Origin: Neobacillus sp. YX16
Lineage (GTDB): Bacteria > Bacillota > Bacilli > Bacillales > Cytobacillaceae
Assembly: GCF_030123505.1 (NCBI RefSeq)
Contig: NZ_CP126115.1
Coordinates: forward strand, 2,432,001-2,496,000
DNA length: 64,000 nucleotides
Direction: 5' to 3'
Shown: positions 9,549 through 18,618 of the stretch, piece by piece
Numbering within the stretch: the stretch's first letter is position 1
Layout of the letters: each line of letters begins with the position of its first letter
The notes under the pieces: model-generated
What the model saw: the letters and a program-made list of their open reading frames with translations, nothing else
The model's database searches: none
Told to the model about the DNA's origin: nothing
Position numbers and translations under genes: made by a program

Positions 9549-9833
9549 GGCTGTGTTAAAGGTAAATGTTGCTTTTAGAACCCTGTTGATTTGTGCGGAA
9601 GGCGCGAGACTCCTCGAAAATGCTATACCATTTTCTTCGTGCGTGGGCAGATTCGAGGAAGTAAATCAATGTCCTGCAGGAGGACGGGACATGGGAGACC
9701 CCGCTTATCTCTTAGCGCCGAGGAGGCTTCCCGTACCGCCTCGGAACAGTCAGAGACCGCCTGTCCCTGCGTTGATTATTCGCAGAAGCATTCCTTAGTG
9801 GAGCACAAATCAACAGCCTAATTTAACATAGCC
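9549..9833. repeat. GC-rich intergenic repeat, copy B (long form)
   Basis: Ends GGCTGTGTTAAA (9549-9560) and TTTAACATAGCC (9822-9833) are inverted repeats. An inner pair, CTGTTGATTTGTGC (9583-9596) and GCACAAATCAACAG (9803-9816), is perfect. Relative to copy A it has two extra blocks. One follows GAGACTCCT and contains the hairpin GAAAATG...CATTTTC; the other precedes TTAGTGGAGCAC. Short open frames inside it are not credible genes. Confidence 0.85.
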
Positions 9834-9840
9834 AATTATT

Positions 9841-9878
9841 AAAAGATGTCACAAATTTTCTTTTGTGACATCTTTTTT
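9841..9878 (+). terminator. Intrinsic terminator
   Basis: AAAGATGTCACAAA / TTTGTGACATCTTT hairpin followed by T residues. It is placed after repeat copy B and is probably the terminator of pepF transcription. Confidence 0.8.
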
Positions 9879-9959
9879 TATCACTGTTAATTGTTGCATG
9901 GTATGATGTGTTTGAGAATATATTTTACTCTTACCCAAGATTACCTTAAATGAAAATAG

Positions 9960-10619
9960 GTGATTAATATTTGGAAAAAAATTATTTCCTTAATCGGGAT
10001 AATATTGATCATTTTTTTAGTTATTCATAATACCCAAACTTTCCAATTACTTAGAAGCGGGGATTTGGATTCCATCATACTGTCTTTGAAAGATACAACA
10101 TTTTCAAAATTCTTCTTTACCTTCATCATTATGGTGATTCAAAATTCATTTACCATTATTCCTCTCATAATTATCATTACGATAAACTATGCATTATTCG
10201 GTTTTTTTAATGGTCTTATTTGGAGTTGGTTCACAAGCATAATTGCTGCTGGCATATGGTTTTTTGGCAGTCGTTATTTTTTCAATGATTGGGTGCAGAA
10301 AAAAACGAACCCAGAACTTTTATCAAAGATGGAGCAGAATGGGCTGCTATTTGTATTCCAAGCTAGAATTATTCCGTTTGTTCCTACGAGCTTAATCAAT
10401 ATTCTTAGTGGATTAAGTTCTATTACATTTAAACATTTTATTATGGGTACGATGTTTGGAAATCTCATCTTTTTCTTTGTGTTAATGCTCATCCCCGCAG
10501 GATTCATGGAGGGGAATATGGAGCAAAATATCCTGCTCGGTCTAGCGCTTGTTTTTGTAGGTATTGTAATTTTCTATCGGCTTAAGAAAAAACAGAAAAG
10601 AAGAAAACATGTAAATTAG
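9960..10619 (+). CDS. TVP38/TMEM64 (VTT domain) membrane protein
   Basis: 219 residues with about five membrane helices and a central VTT/SNARE-associated domain. The stretch FQARIIPFVPTSLINILSGLSSI at about residues 134-156 carries the family's F-x-x-R-x-x-P-x-x-P-x-x-x-x-N-x-x-x-G pattern. Members act as lipid scramblase-like or DedA-like transporters in the membrane. The C-terminus is basic (RLKKKQKRRKHVN), which suggests it lies inside. The start is weak: GTG 9960 follows an in-frame TAG and has no good ribosome site. Confidence 0.78.
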   Translation: MINIWKKIISLIGIILIIFLVIHNTQTFQLLRSGDLDSIILSLKDTTFSKFFFTFIIMVIQNSFTIIPLIIIITINYALFGFFNGLIWSWFTSIIAAGIWFFGSRYFFNDWVQKKTNPELLSKMEQNGLLFVFQARIIPFVPTSLINILSGLSSITFKHFIMGTMFGNLIFFFVLMLIPAGFMEGNMEQNILLGLALVFVGIVIFYRLKKKQKRRKHVN

Positions 10620-10695
10620 ATAAACTTGTATTTTTCATCTTGCACTATCAAAGAAATTATTGTACTCTAATATTTGCTTGTTAAATAGATTGTTC

Positions 10696-10732
10696 AACCT
10701 CTTTTTCTTTTTGGAAAGAAGAGGTTTTTTTG
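10696..10732 (+). terminator. Intrinsic terminator
   Basis: AACCTCTT...AAGAGGTT hairpin, extended by TTTC/GAAA, followed by seven T residues. It lies only 26 bases before the next start codon, so it could also act as an attenuator for that gene. Confidence 0.7.
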
Positions 10733-10757
10733 TGAATAGGAAGAGAGGGTGTTTACC

Positions 10758-12092
10758 ATGAGTACAAACAAAAAAGGCAATCCATGGGCGTTGATACCTT
10801 TTGCTGTATTTTTAGTATTATTTATCGGATCGGGAATTGTCACGGGCGATTTTTATAAATTTCCGGTCATTGTGGCAATTGTTATTGCAGCAGCTGTTGC
10901 GTTAACAATGAATAGGAAAGAAACTTTTAATCAAAAGGTAGAAATTTTCACAAGAGGTGCGGGAGAATCAAATATCATGCTTATGGTTGTGATTTTCCTG
11001 TTAGCAGGTGCCTTTTCAGAGACAGCTAAAGGCATGGGTGCAGTAGATTCAACGGTTAATATGGCATTATCTATAGTACCTCAAAATCTGTTAATGGTCG
11101 GTGTCTTTATTATTGCTTGTTTTATATCATTATCTATGGGGACAAGTATGGGAACAATTGTAGCACTAGCCCCTATAGGAGTTGGTATTAGTGAGCAAAC
11201 GGATATATCACTTGCTCTTTCGATGGCAGCAGTGATAGGTGGAGCCATGTTTGGGGATAACTTGTCTTTTATTTCAGATACCACGATTGCAGCAGTCAGG
11301 ACGCAAGGGACAAAAATGAAAGATAAATTTAAAATGAATTTTCTTATTGTTCTTCCTGCCGCCATTATTACATGTATCATTCTTGCTATACTAACAATGG
11401 GTGAACAGGCCAATATCAGTCAGCAATCCTTTAATTGGATAAAGATTCTACCCTATTTAGGTGTACTAATTACTGCGTTGGCAGGAGTAAATGTATTTTT
11501 GGTTCTTGCATTCGGAATACTGTTCGCCGGTTTTATTGGGATAGTTGATGGCAGTTATAAGCTTATGGAACTTATTCAGAAAACGAGTGAAGGTATGGCG
11601 GGAATGTTTGAAATATCCTTCCTGGCCATTTTAATTGCTGGTATGGTGGAAGTAATAAAACATAATGGCGGGATTGATTACTTACTCCATCTCGTAACGA
11701 GTAACATTAAATCGAAAAAAGGTGCTGAATTCGGGATCGCTGGACTTGTAAGCTTAACAGATCTAGCAACAGCAAATAATACAATCTCAATCGTTATTGC
11801 TGGACCGCTTGCAAAGAATATAGCTGATAAATACGGAATTGACCCTCGCAAATCAGCAAGTTTACTCGACGTTTTTTCGTGCAGCATTCAAGGATTAATC
11901 CCATATGGAGCTCAATTGCTCGTTGCTGCAGGGGTAGCTGGCATATCCCCTGTCAGTATTTTAACCTATTCTTATTACCCAGTATTAATAGGGATATGTG
12001 GAGTGGCAGCCATTTTAACTGGTTACCCACGTCTTACTATAAAAAGTGGTAAAGAAAGCACGACTAAACAATTACGTTCTGATCTACAGTGA
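10758..12092 (+). CDS. NhaC-family Na+/H+ antiporter-type transporter
   Basis: 444 residues with about eleven hydrophobic segments. FGDNLSFISDTTIAAVRTQGTKMKDKF is characteristic of NhaC-family antiporters, and SMGTSMGTIVALAPIG is a re-entrant-like loop. ATG 10758 has GAGAGGG upstream. It sits 87 bases before pxpBAC, separated by a terminator. In many genomes a transporter is encoded beside the 5-oxoprolinase genes, so uptake of an organic anion (for example 5-oxoproline) is conceivable as well as Na+/H+ exchange. That substrate idea is inference from position only. Confidence 0.8.
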   Translation: MSTNKKGNPWALIPFAVFLVLFIGSGIVTGDFYKFPVIVAIVIAAAVALTMNRKETFNQKVEIFTRGAGESNIMLMVVIFLLAGAFSETAKGMGAVDSTVNMALSIVPQNLLMVGVFIIACFISLSMGTSMGTIVALAPIGVGISEQTDISLALSMAAVIGGAMFGDNLSFISDTTIAAVRTQGTKMKDKFKMNFLIVLPAAIITCIILAILTMGEQANISQQSFNWIKILPYLGVLITALAGVNVFLVLAFGILFAGFIGIVDGSYKLMELIQKTSEGMAGMFEISFLAILIAGMVEVIKHNGGIDYLLHLVTSNIKSKKGAEFGIAGLVSLTDLATANNTISIVIAGPLAKNIADKYGIDPRKSASLLDVFSCSIQGLIPYGAQLLVAAGVAGISPVSILTYSYYPVLIGICGVAAILTGYPRLTIKSGKESTTKQLRSDLQ

Positions 12093-12109
12093 TCAGAGCG
12101 TTTTTTTTG
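12074..12109 (+). terminator. Intrinsic terminator overlapping gene end
   Basis: CGTTCTGATC / GATCAGAGCG stem with a loop of about 6 bases and eight T residues. The stem overlaps the last codons of the transporter gene. Confidence 0.85.
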
Positions 12110-12179
12110 CATAATCACGATGAATTAAATAAAGTAAAGTTTAATAATAACAAATTCTTTCGACAAGAAGGTGAGGTAA

Positions 12180-12905
12180 ATGTGTGTTGAAATCGTACCA
12201 TTAGGTGATTCCGCAATCACGATTACCTTTGGCAATAAAATTGATGAAAGGATTCATCAACAAATTCATCAATTTCTACATGTGTTTAGAGGAAATAAGG
12301 TGGTAGGTGTGTTAGAATGTATCCCTGCCTATACGTCCATCTCCATATTTTATAACCCTTCAATTATTTCATATAATCAATTAAAGAAAAAAGTATATAC
12401 AACTTATGAGGCTGCACTGGAAACAACCAATATAGAATCAGTTGTCTATAGGATTCCGGTTTATTATGGCGGGGAGACTGGTCCGGATTTAAGGTTCATT
12501 GCCGAACATAATAATTTAAGTGAGCAGGAAGTAGTTAATTATCATGCAAACAAAGAATACTTGATACATATGATTGGGTTTGTAGCGGGTTTCCCATATC
12601 TAGGCGGACTTTCCGATAAAATCACCGCTCCTCGTCTAGAAAAGCCGAGACCCAAAATAGCGGCAGGGTCTGTTGGTATTGGAGGAAGTCAAACGGGGAT
12701 ATATCCAGCTGAGGTACCTTCGGGATGGAGGATTATTGGCATAACTCCATTACGATTATTTGATATAGAAAATGAAATTCCATCGCTTTTATCTGCAGGA
12801 AATTATGTCACCTTCCTGCCTGTGGATTATGAGGAGTTCCTTTCCCTAAAAGAACGGGCAGCTGCTAGAAAGTATGAAATATTGACTTACAAAAAGGGAG
12901 AGTAA
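12180..12905 (+). CDS. pxpB: 5-oxoprolinase subunit PxpB (KipI type)
   Basis: 241 residues. One of three subunits of the ATP-dependent prokaryotic 5-oxoprolinase, which opens 5-oxoproline to glutamate. In B. subtilis the homologue KipI was first described as an inhibitor of sporulation kinase KinA. Family landmarks are the start VPLGDSAITITFG, the stretch HMIGFVAGFPYLGGL, and PRLEKPRPKIAAGSVGIGGSQTGIYP. AAGAAGGTGAGG precedes the ATG. It is followed after 5 bases by pxpA. Confidence 0.93.
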   Translation: MCVEIVPLGDSAITITFGNKIDERIHQQIHQFLHVFRGNKVVGVLECIPAYTSISIFYNPSIISYNQLKKKVYTTYEAALETTNIESVVYRIPVYYGGETGPDLRFIAEHNNLSEQEVVNYHANKEYLIHMIGFVAGFPYLGGLSDKITAPRLEKPRPKIAAGSVGIGGSQTGIYPAEVPSGWRIIGITPLRLFDIENEIPSLLSAGNYVTFLPVDYEEFLSLKERAAARKYEILTYKKGE

Positions 12906-12910
12906 TAGAC

Positions 12911-13669
12911 ATGAATGTTATTGACCTTAATTGTGATCTTGGAGAGAGTTATGGGTTATATAAAATTGGAAATGATAAAGAAATTTTGAAACATATCTCA
13001 TCTGCAAATATTGCTTGCGGCTATCATGCTGGAGATCATAATGTGATGATGGAAACCGTAAAACTGGCTAAAAAGTATCATGTGAGAATTGGCGCCCACC
13101 CTGGATTTCCTGATCTAGCAGGATTTGGACGGCGGGAAATGAATATTAATCCAGCAGAAATTTATAATCTAATCCTCTATCAGATTGGTGCCCTAGCTGC
13201 GTTTGCTCAAACTCAAGGTGTATCATTGGTTCATGTAAAGCCACATGGTGCACTATATAATATGGCATCTAGTAATCGTTCAATCGCTGTTGCTATTGCA
13301 CAGGCTGTATCAGATTATGATAGAAGATTAATCCTTTTTGGTTTATCTGGCAGTGAACTTATACTGGCAGGTAAAGAAAAGGGCTTGCTGACAGCGTCAG
13401 AAGTATTTGCTGATCGAACCTATCAGCCTGATGGGACCTTAACCTCGAGAAGCGAACAGAACAGCATGATTCATGATGTGAAGCTTGCAGCGGAAAGATT
13501 AATTCGAATGGTTAAGGAAGGAAAAGTAACTGCAACAGATGGTACCGACATAGATATCAGTGCAGACACAATATGTGTTCATGGCGATGAACCTGATGCC
13601 TTAGAGTTTAGTAAGGAATTAAAACAAGCTTTATTAAAGGAAAATATAAGGATAAGAAAGTGTTGGTAA
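12911..13669 (+). CDS. pxpA: 5-oxoprolinase subunit PxpA (LamB/YcsF family)
   Basis: 252 residues, the normal length. The N-terminal DLNCDLGESYGLYKIGND, ANIACGYHAGDHNVM and VRIGAHPGFPDLAGFGRR are the family signatures, with conserved Asp and His residues that probably form the catalytic site. VHVKPHGALYN lies near residue 110 and CVHGDEPDA near residue 222. It is the subunit thought to act on the phosphorylated 5-oxoproline. It overlaps pxpC by 10 bases, indicating translational coupling. Confidence 0.94.
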   Translation: MNVIDLNCDLGESYGLYKIGNDKEILKHISSANIACGYHAGDHNVMMETVKLAKKYHVRIGAHPGFPDLAGFGRREMNINPAEIYNLILYQIGALAAFAQTQGVSLVHVKPHGALYNMASSNRSIAVAIAQAVSDYDRRLILFGLSGSELILAGKEKGLLTASEVFADRTYQPDGTLTSRSEQNSMIHDVKLAAERLIRMVKEGKVTATDGTDIDISADTICVHGDEPDALEFSKELKQALLKENIRIRKCW

Positions 13670-14619
13670 GTAAGATGAAGACTCCAATCTTTAAGGTAAT
13701 AAAACCAGGATTGCAAACAACCGTACAAGACCTCGGAAGATATGGATTCCGTGAATACGGGGTTAGCCCATCGGGAGCGATGGACTCATATTCTTTACAA
13801 ATGGGTAATTTATTAGTTGGTAACGTCTTAGGTGAGGCTGCACTTGAAGCACCTCTAATAGGACCCGTTCTCTTGGCTTTGCATGACGTCTCTATTGCAA
13901 TATGCGGCGGTAATTTCACCCCGAAAATTAATAATAAGGAAGTACACCTTTGGAAATGCACCGTATTAAAGAAAGGGCAAACCCTCTCGTTTGGCAGGGT
14001 AAAAGAGGGAGCAAGAACATATATTAGTGTTGCTGGAGGTATTCATGTTCCACTCGTATTGAACAGTAAATCAACATATTTAACAGGAAAATTTGGAGGG
14101 TTGGATGGCAGGGCTCTAAAAGAAGGAGATATCCTTTATGGGATACCCTGCATCAGAAGAAATAGATTTCTTCACGCCAAGTTTATCCCAGAATATACGA
14201 ATTCATTAACACTTAGGATAATAGCGGGCCCCCATAAGGATAAATTTACTTCATTCGGATTCGAAACATTCCTGACTGGAGAATATATCATCTCTCCTCA
14301 ATCAAACCGAATGGGGTATCAATTATCGGGTCCAAAAATTGAGCATAGAAGTACAGCTGATATTATTTCTGACACCATTCCCTTAGGTGGAATACAAGTC
14401 CCATCAAGCGGGCAGCCCATTATTTTAATGGCTGAGCACCAAACTACAGGAGGCTATTCTAGAATAGGAACGGTTATATCAACAGATATCCCGCTTCTTG
14501 CTCAAGCTAAACCGGGAACAAGGATAAGATTTAAGGAGATTTCCCTTCAATCTGCCCAAAATTTGATAATCGAATGTAAGAAAACGATAAAATATTTACA
14601 CTTGTTGTCTAGGTCTTAA
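13660..14619 (+). CDS. pxpC: 5-oxoprolinase subunit PxpC (KipA type)
   Basis: 319 residues, of the biotin-dependent carboxyltransferase-like domain family. FKVIKPGLQTTVQDLGRYGFREYGVSPSGAMD at the N-terminus is the usual signature. The C-terminal QPIILMAEHQTTGGYSRIGTVIS also fits. The GTG at 13660 has AAGGA seven bases upstream; ATG 13675 is the alternative start. It is the last gene of pxpBAC. No kipR-like regulator is present here. Confidence 0.93.
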   Translation: MLVSKMKTPIFKVIKPGLQTTVQDLGRYGFREYGVSPSGAMDSYSLQMGNLLVGNVLGEAALEAPLIGPVLLALHDVSIAICGGNFTPKINNKEVHLWKCTVLKKGQTLSFGRVKEGARTYISVAGGIHVPLVLNSKSTYLTGKFGGLDGRALKEGDILYGIPCIRRNRFLHAKFIPEYTNSLTLRIIAGPHKDKFTSFGFETFLTGEYIISPQSNRMGYQLSGPKIEHRSTADIISDTIPLGGIQVPSSGQPIILMAEHQTTGGYSRIGTVISTDIPLLAQAKPGTRIRFKEISLQSAQNLIIECKKTIKYLHLLSRS

Positions 14620-14794
14620 CCTTCCTAAAAGTGAACTTAAATTCAGGTTTAATAGATTTTATGATATAATGATAGTAATAAATAATTCATGATAGTTGCA
14701 TAACTTGGTAATAATAACCTAGTCCGAGAATTAACAGCATAATTAACTTCTCTAGTATGGTTTTATTTATAAATTTTTGATAAGGTGTGATTTT

Positions 14795-15679
14795 GTGACA
14801 GAATTAGTAAACGGAAAAGTACAGCATCGAAAACTTCCTCTTAGTAAAAAAATCTTTCGAGCGATAGCCATTTCTCTCGGAGCGATACTAATGGCTACCG
14901 GTCTAGAGATCTTTTTAGTCCCAAATAAAGTAATTGATGGCGGCGTAACAGGTATATCGATAATGTTATCTCATCTAACGGGTCTTGAGCTCGGTATCTT
15001 TCTATTCCTGTTAAACCTGCCATTTGTATATTTGGGATACAAACAGATGGGTAAAACCTTCGCAATTTCTACCGTATATGGAATTATTGTTTTATCTGTT
15101 TTTACAACATTATTTCATCCAATACCAGCCTTTACCGACGATATACTTCTTGCAACCATATTTGGCGGCATGATATTAGGAATTGGAGTTGGAATTGTTA
15201 TTCGCTTCGGCGGAGCATTAGATGGTACAGAAATACTATCACTTGTGATCACCAAGAAAGTACCATTCTCCGTTGGTCAAATAATTATGTTTATTAACCT
15301 CTTTATTTTAGGGGCAGCAGGATTTGTGTTCAGTTGGGACCGGGCGATGTATTCCTTGCTAGCTTACGTTATTGCTGCGAAAGCAATTGATACGGTAGTG
15401 GATGGTTTCGAGGAATCGAAATCTGTTTGGATTATCAGTGATGTAGCAGAAGAAATTGGAAACGCCGTAAATGCTCGCTTAGGTCGTGGTGTAACATACC
15501 TTAAGGGGGAGGGAGCCTATACCGGAGACCATAAGAAGGTAATTTTCAGTATCATCACTCGACTAGAAGAATCGAAACTGACAACGATTGTTGAGGAAAT
15601 TGATCCAAATGCCTTTTTGGCGATAGCAGACATATCCGAAGTTAGGGGCGGACGTTTCAAGAAGAGGGACATCCATTAA
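14795..15679 (+). CDS. YitT family membrane protein (DUF161/DUF2179)
   Basis: 294 residues from GTG 14795, which has AAGGTGTGA upstream. A TTG 18 bases earlier is in frame but lies upstream of the ribosome site. About five membrane helices occupy residues 20-195. A cytoplasmic DUF2179 domain follows (about 210-290, with GRGVTYLKGEGAYTGDHKKVIFSII). The LFLVPNKVIDGGVTGISIM motif is typical. Function in Bacillus is unknown; several paralogues per genome are usual. It has its own terminator. Confidence 0.87.
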   Translation: MTELVNGKVQHRKLPLSKKIFRAIAISLGAILMATGLEIFLVPNKVIDGGVTGISIMLSHLTGLELGIFLFLLNLPFVYLGYKQMGKTFAISTVYGIIVLSVFTTLFHPIPAFTDDILLATIFGGMILGIGVGIVIRFGGALDGTEILSLVITKKVPFSVGQIIMFINLFILGAAGFVFSWDRAMYSLLAYVIAAKAIDTVVDGFEESKSVWIISDVAEEIGNAVNARLGRGVTYLKGEGAYTGDHKKVIFSIITRLEESKLTTIVEEIDPNAFLAIADISEVRGGRFKKRDIH

Positions 15680-15691
15680 TTTACACATTTA

Positions 15692-15731
15692 CGAAAAAAT
15701 CTCAGGGCTAAGTTCTCTGGGATTTTTTTAT
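15692..15731 (+). terminator. Intrinsic terminator
   Basis: AAAAAATC(T)CAG... / CTGGGATTTTTT hairpin with an A-run and a T-run; imperfect inner stem. Confidence 0.7.
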
Positions 15732-15803
15732 TATCCTCTTTCAACCGTTTTTATGTTACATTTGATGTGTAACTGATAGATTACTAGAAAAGGATGAAAC
15801 GGG

Positions 15804-17228
15804 ATGTCAACAGACAAGAAAAGAATTGAGAAAGACTTCTTAGGTGAAAAAGAGATACCGGTTGATGCGTACTATGGGATTCAAACAATCAGGGCAGTAG
15901 AGAATTTTCCGATTACAGGTTATCGCATTCATGAGTCCCTAATTAAAGCGCTTGCAATGGTAAAAAAGGCAGCAGCAATTGCTAATATGAATACTACTAG
16001 ATTATACAAAGGTCTTGCTGATGTCATCATACAAGCTGCAGATGAGATTATTGCTGGTAAATGGGATGATCAATTTATCGTCGATCCGATTCAGGGTGGT
16101 GCGGGTACATCGATGAACATGAATGTAAATGAAGTCATTGCTAATCGTGGACTCGAATTACTTGGCCAAGCTAAAGGTGATTATTTTCATTTAAGTCCTA
16201 ACACACATGTAAATATGTCACAATCTACGAATGATGTATTTCCGACAGCAATACATATCTCAACTCTTACATTATTAGAAAAATTACTAGTAACAATGGA
16301 AGATATGCAAAAAGTATTTAAACAAAAAGCTGTCCAGTTTGAGAAGGTTATTAAAATGGGACGTACGCATCTACAGGATGCCGTTCCGATTCGTCTTGGA
16401 CAAGAATTTGAAGCTTACTCTCGGGTCCTTACTCGTGATATCAATCGAATTAAACATACACGAGAGCATTTGTTAGAAGTGAATATGGGAGCAACAGCAG
16501 TAGGAACAGGCTTGAACGCAGATCCTAAATATATTAAAGATGTAGTGAAACAGCTCGCTGAAATCAGTGGTTTTCCACTTGTAAATGCAGAGCACCTTGT
16601 GGATGCTACACAAAATACAGACGCTTATACAGAGGTTTCAGCCTCTCTAAAAGTCTGCATGATGAATATGTCGAAAATCGCTAATGACCTTCGCTTGATG
16701 GCTTCAGGTCCTCGAGCTGGGCTAGGTGAAATTCGTCTGCCTGCACGTCAGCCAGGTTCTTCGATTATGCCAGGAAAGGTGAATCCGGTTATGCCTGAGC
16801 TAATCAATCAAATTGCCTTCCAGGTGATTGGGAATGACCACACCATTTGTCTTGCATCTGAAGCTGGTCAACTTGAGCTGAATGTAATGGAGCCAGTTTT
16901 AGTCTTTAACCTTCTTCAGTCCATCAGTATTATGAACAACGGGTTCCGTGCTTTTACAGATCATTGCTTAACAGGCATTGAAGCAAATGAAGAGCGTTTA
17001 AAAGATTATGTAAACAAAAGTGTAGGAATTATTACGGCTGTAAATCCACATCTCGGATACGAAGTAGCTGCACGAATTGCCAGAGAAGCAACCATTTCTG
17101 GGAAATCTGTTCGTGAATTATGTCTACAGTATGATGTTTTAACAGAAGAGGAATTAGATATTATTTTGAATGTCTATGAAATGACTGAGCCAGGTATTGC
17201 AGGAGAAGAACTTTTGGATAGAGATTAA
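15804..17228 (+). CDS. aspA: Aspartate ammonia-lyase
   Basis: 474 residues, standard for the fumarase/aspartase superfamily. The enzyme deaminates L-aspartate to fumarate and ammonia. GSSIMPGKVNPVMPE is the superfamily signature and contains the catalytic Ser of the flexible loop. TSMNMNVNEVIANR and QSTNDVFPTAIH are the other two conserved regions. The aspartase-type rather than fumarase-type reading rests on the N-terminal KDFLGEKEIPVDAYYGIQT. A-run plus GGATGAAACGGG precedes the ATG. It is a single-gene unit, not paired with an asparaginase gene as in the B. subtilis ans operon. Confidence 0.9.
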   Translation: MSTDKKRIEKDFLGEKEIPVDAYYGIQTIRAVENFPITGYRIHESLIKALAMVKKAAAIANMNTTRLYKGLADVIIQAADEIIAGKWDDQFIVDPIQGGAGTSMNMNVNEVIANRGLELLGQAKGDYFHLSPNTHVNMSQSTNDVFPTAIHISTLTLLEKLLVTMEDMQKVFKQKAVQFEKVIKMGRTHLQDAVPIRLGQEFEAYSRVLTRDINRIKHTREHLLEVNMGATAVGTGLNADPKYIKDVVKQLAEISGFPLVNAEHLVDATQNTDAYTEVSASLKVCMMNMSKIANDLRLMASGPRAGLGEIRLPARQPGSSIMPGKVNPVMPELINQIAFQVIGNDHTICLASEAGQLELNVMEPVLVFNLLQSISIMNNGFRAFTDHCLTGIEANEERLKDYVNKSVGIITAVNPHLGYEVAARIAREATISGKSVRELCLQYDVLTEEELDIILNVYEMTEPGIAGEELLDRD

Positions 17229-17233
17229 TCTTT

Positions 17234-17265
17234 TGAAGGGTGCTCCTTAATGAGCACCCTTCTTA
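17234..17265. terminator. Bidirectional intrinsic terminator
   Basis: GAAGGGTGCTC / GAGCACCCTTC perfect 11-bp stem with a 6-base loop. It lies between convergent aspA and the deacetylase gene. The T-runs are short on both sides. Confidence 0.75.
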
Positions 17266-17269
17266 GTGT

Positions 17270-18436
17270 CTATAAATCGAGTAATTCTGTTAGGGTTACT
17301 AAGTTAAATCCCATTGATTTTAGAATAGGGATGACCCTATCAACTGCTTCAGGTGTATTGATTCCCCCAATATGCATGAGGATGATGTCGCCGTTGCTTG
17401 CTCCAGATTGTATTCTTGAAATAATTACTTCAACAGAAGGCTCCTGCCAGTCAATGGTATCAATGGTCCATTGAATGATGTATGGATATCCTGCACTTCC
17501 AACAGCTTTTAGGGCCGCTTCATTATAGGTACCAAATGGAAAGCGGAAATAAGGACGTGGAGTAACACCTGTTGCTCTTTTTATTGCTTCTTCTGCTTTT
17601 ATAATATCCTGGACAAAAATATTCGTATTAGTGTTAACTGCATCTGGGTGGGAGTAAGTATGGTTTCCAATTTCATGCCCTTCAATTGCCATTCTCTTTG
17701 CGTAACTAGGAAACTTATCTGCCCAGCTTCCTGTAAGGAAAAAGGTTGCTTTAACGTTATGCTTTTTCAGTACATCCAAAATTGCAATTCCAATCGCGTC
17801 ACTGCCGGAATCAAAGGTTAACGCAATTTCCTTTTGCTGAAGGCTGCCGTTTGAAATGATGAAAGATGGCACAGTCGTTGGGGGAGTTTCTTGTTTTGGC
17901 GGTTCTTGTGGCGGAGGTGGCTCTACATTTTTTCCATATAATTTTAAGATTTGACCAACGAAGATATTATCTGATGCTAAATTATTCCATTGCTTTATTT
18001 TAGCAACTGTCAAATCGGCCCTCTGTGCAATTGACCATAAAGTGTCTCCAGCCACGACTGAATAATCCACAGTTTCACTTTCTGGGACAATAATTTTTGC
18101 AGGTACTGCAGGAGGTGGATCGGCTGGCTCCTCATCTTTCGGATCTTCATCTTTTGGCTCCTCAACTGATTGCTTTATTGGTAGAGGATTTTCTATACCT
18201 GGGTCCTCGTTTCCTTTATCAGGGATTTCGGTCACGGGTGGATCAGGTTTGTTTTGTACAGGCTTTGAAAGGTCCCAATTTAAGAAAAACAACATAAAGG
18301 CAAAGGCAATCAAACTCAAGGCTGTGAGTGTAAAGTAAATCCACTTCCCACTTTTTTTTTGGAAGTGCGAAACAACCCCCAATACTAGGAATAATGAAAA
18401 TATCATGACGGTAAGAATCATTATTATTCCTGTCAT
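17270..18436 (-). CDS. LysM-containing polysaccharide deacetylase (NodB domain)
   Basis: 388 residues. Two N-terminal hydrophobic segments (about 4-22 and 33-53) anchor it, and a Pro/Glu-rich linker follows. A LysM domain is at about 129-172 (YSVVAGDTLWSIAQRADLT). A NodB homology domain is at about 195-385, with ALTFDSGSD (metal Asp) and HTYSHPD (HxxxHP zinc ligands). The second Asp of the common TFDDG motif is replaced here by Ser (TFDSG), though other active-site motifs are intact. Probable cell-wall or spore-wall peptidoglycan deacetylase acting outside the membrane. GGGGAA precedes the ATG. Confidence 0.87.
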   Translation of the reverse strand: MTGIIMILTVMIFSLFLVLGVVSHFQKKSGKWIYFTLTALSLIAFAFMLFFLNWDLSKPVQNKPDPPVTEIPDKGNEDPGIENPLPIKQSVEEPKDEDPKDEEPADPPPAVPAKIIVPESETVDYSVVAGDTLWSIAQRADLTVAKIKQWNNLASDNIFVGQILKLYGKNVEPPPPQEPPKQETPPTTVPSFIISNGSLQQKEIALTFDSGSDAIGIAILDVLKKHNVKATFFLTGSWADKFPSYAKRMAIEGHEIGNHTYSHPDAVNTNTNIFVQDIIKAEEAIKRATGVTPRPYFRFPFGTYNEAALKAVGSAGYPYIIQWTIDTIDWQEPSVEVIISRIQSGASNGDIILMHIGGINTPEAVDRVIPILKSMGFNLVTLTELLDL

Positions 18437-18618
18437 CGAAAATTCCCCATTATTGAAAAAATGAATAGGGAGCAGAATTCAAAGTTAGGATTATTATTGA
18501 CTGTTGTTACATAATGAGTGTAGTAGATGAGGTAAATAAGAGGAACATATTTCTGCTTTAATTATAACATATGAAGGATTATAGGCAGATGGTCACGAAT
18601 TATAGATAAAAAAATAAT

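Noticed and set aside
9553..9821. Open frames of 76-81 codons in repeat copy B, with a similar one at 18622-18885 in copy C
   Set aside because: They lie wholly inside the repeat, have no ribosome site, and change frame between copies. GC-rich DNA simply contains few stops.
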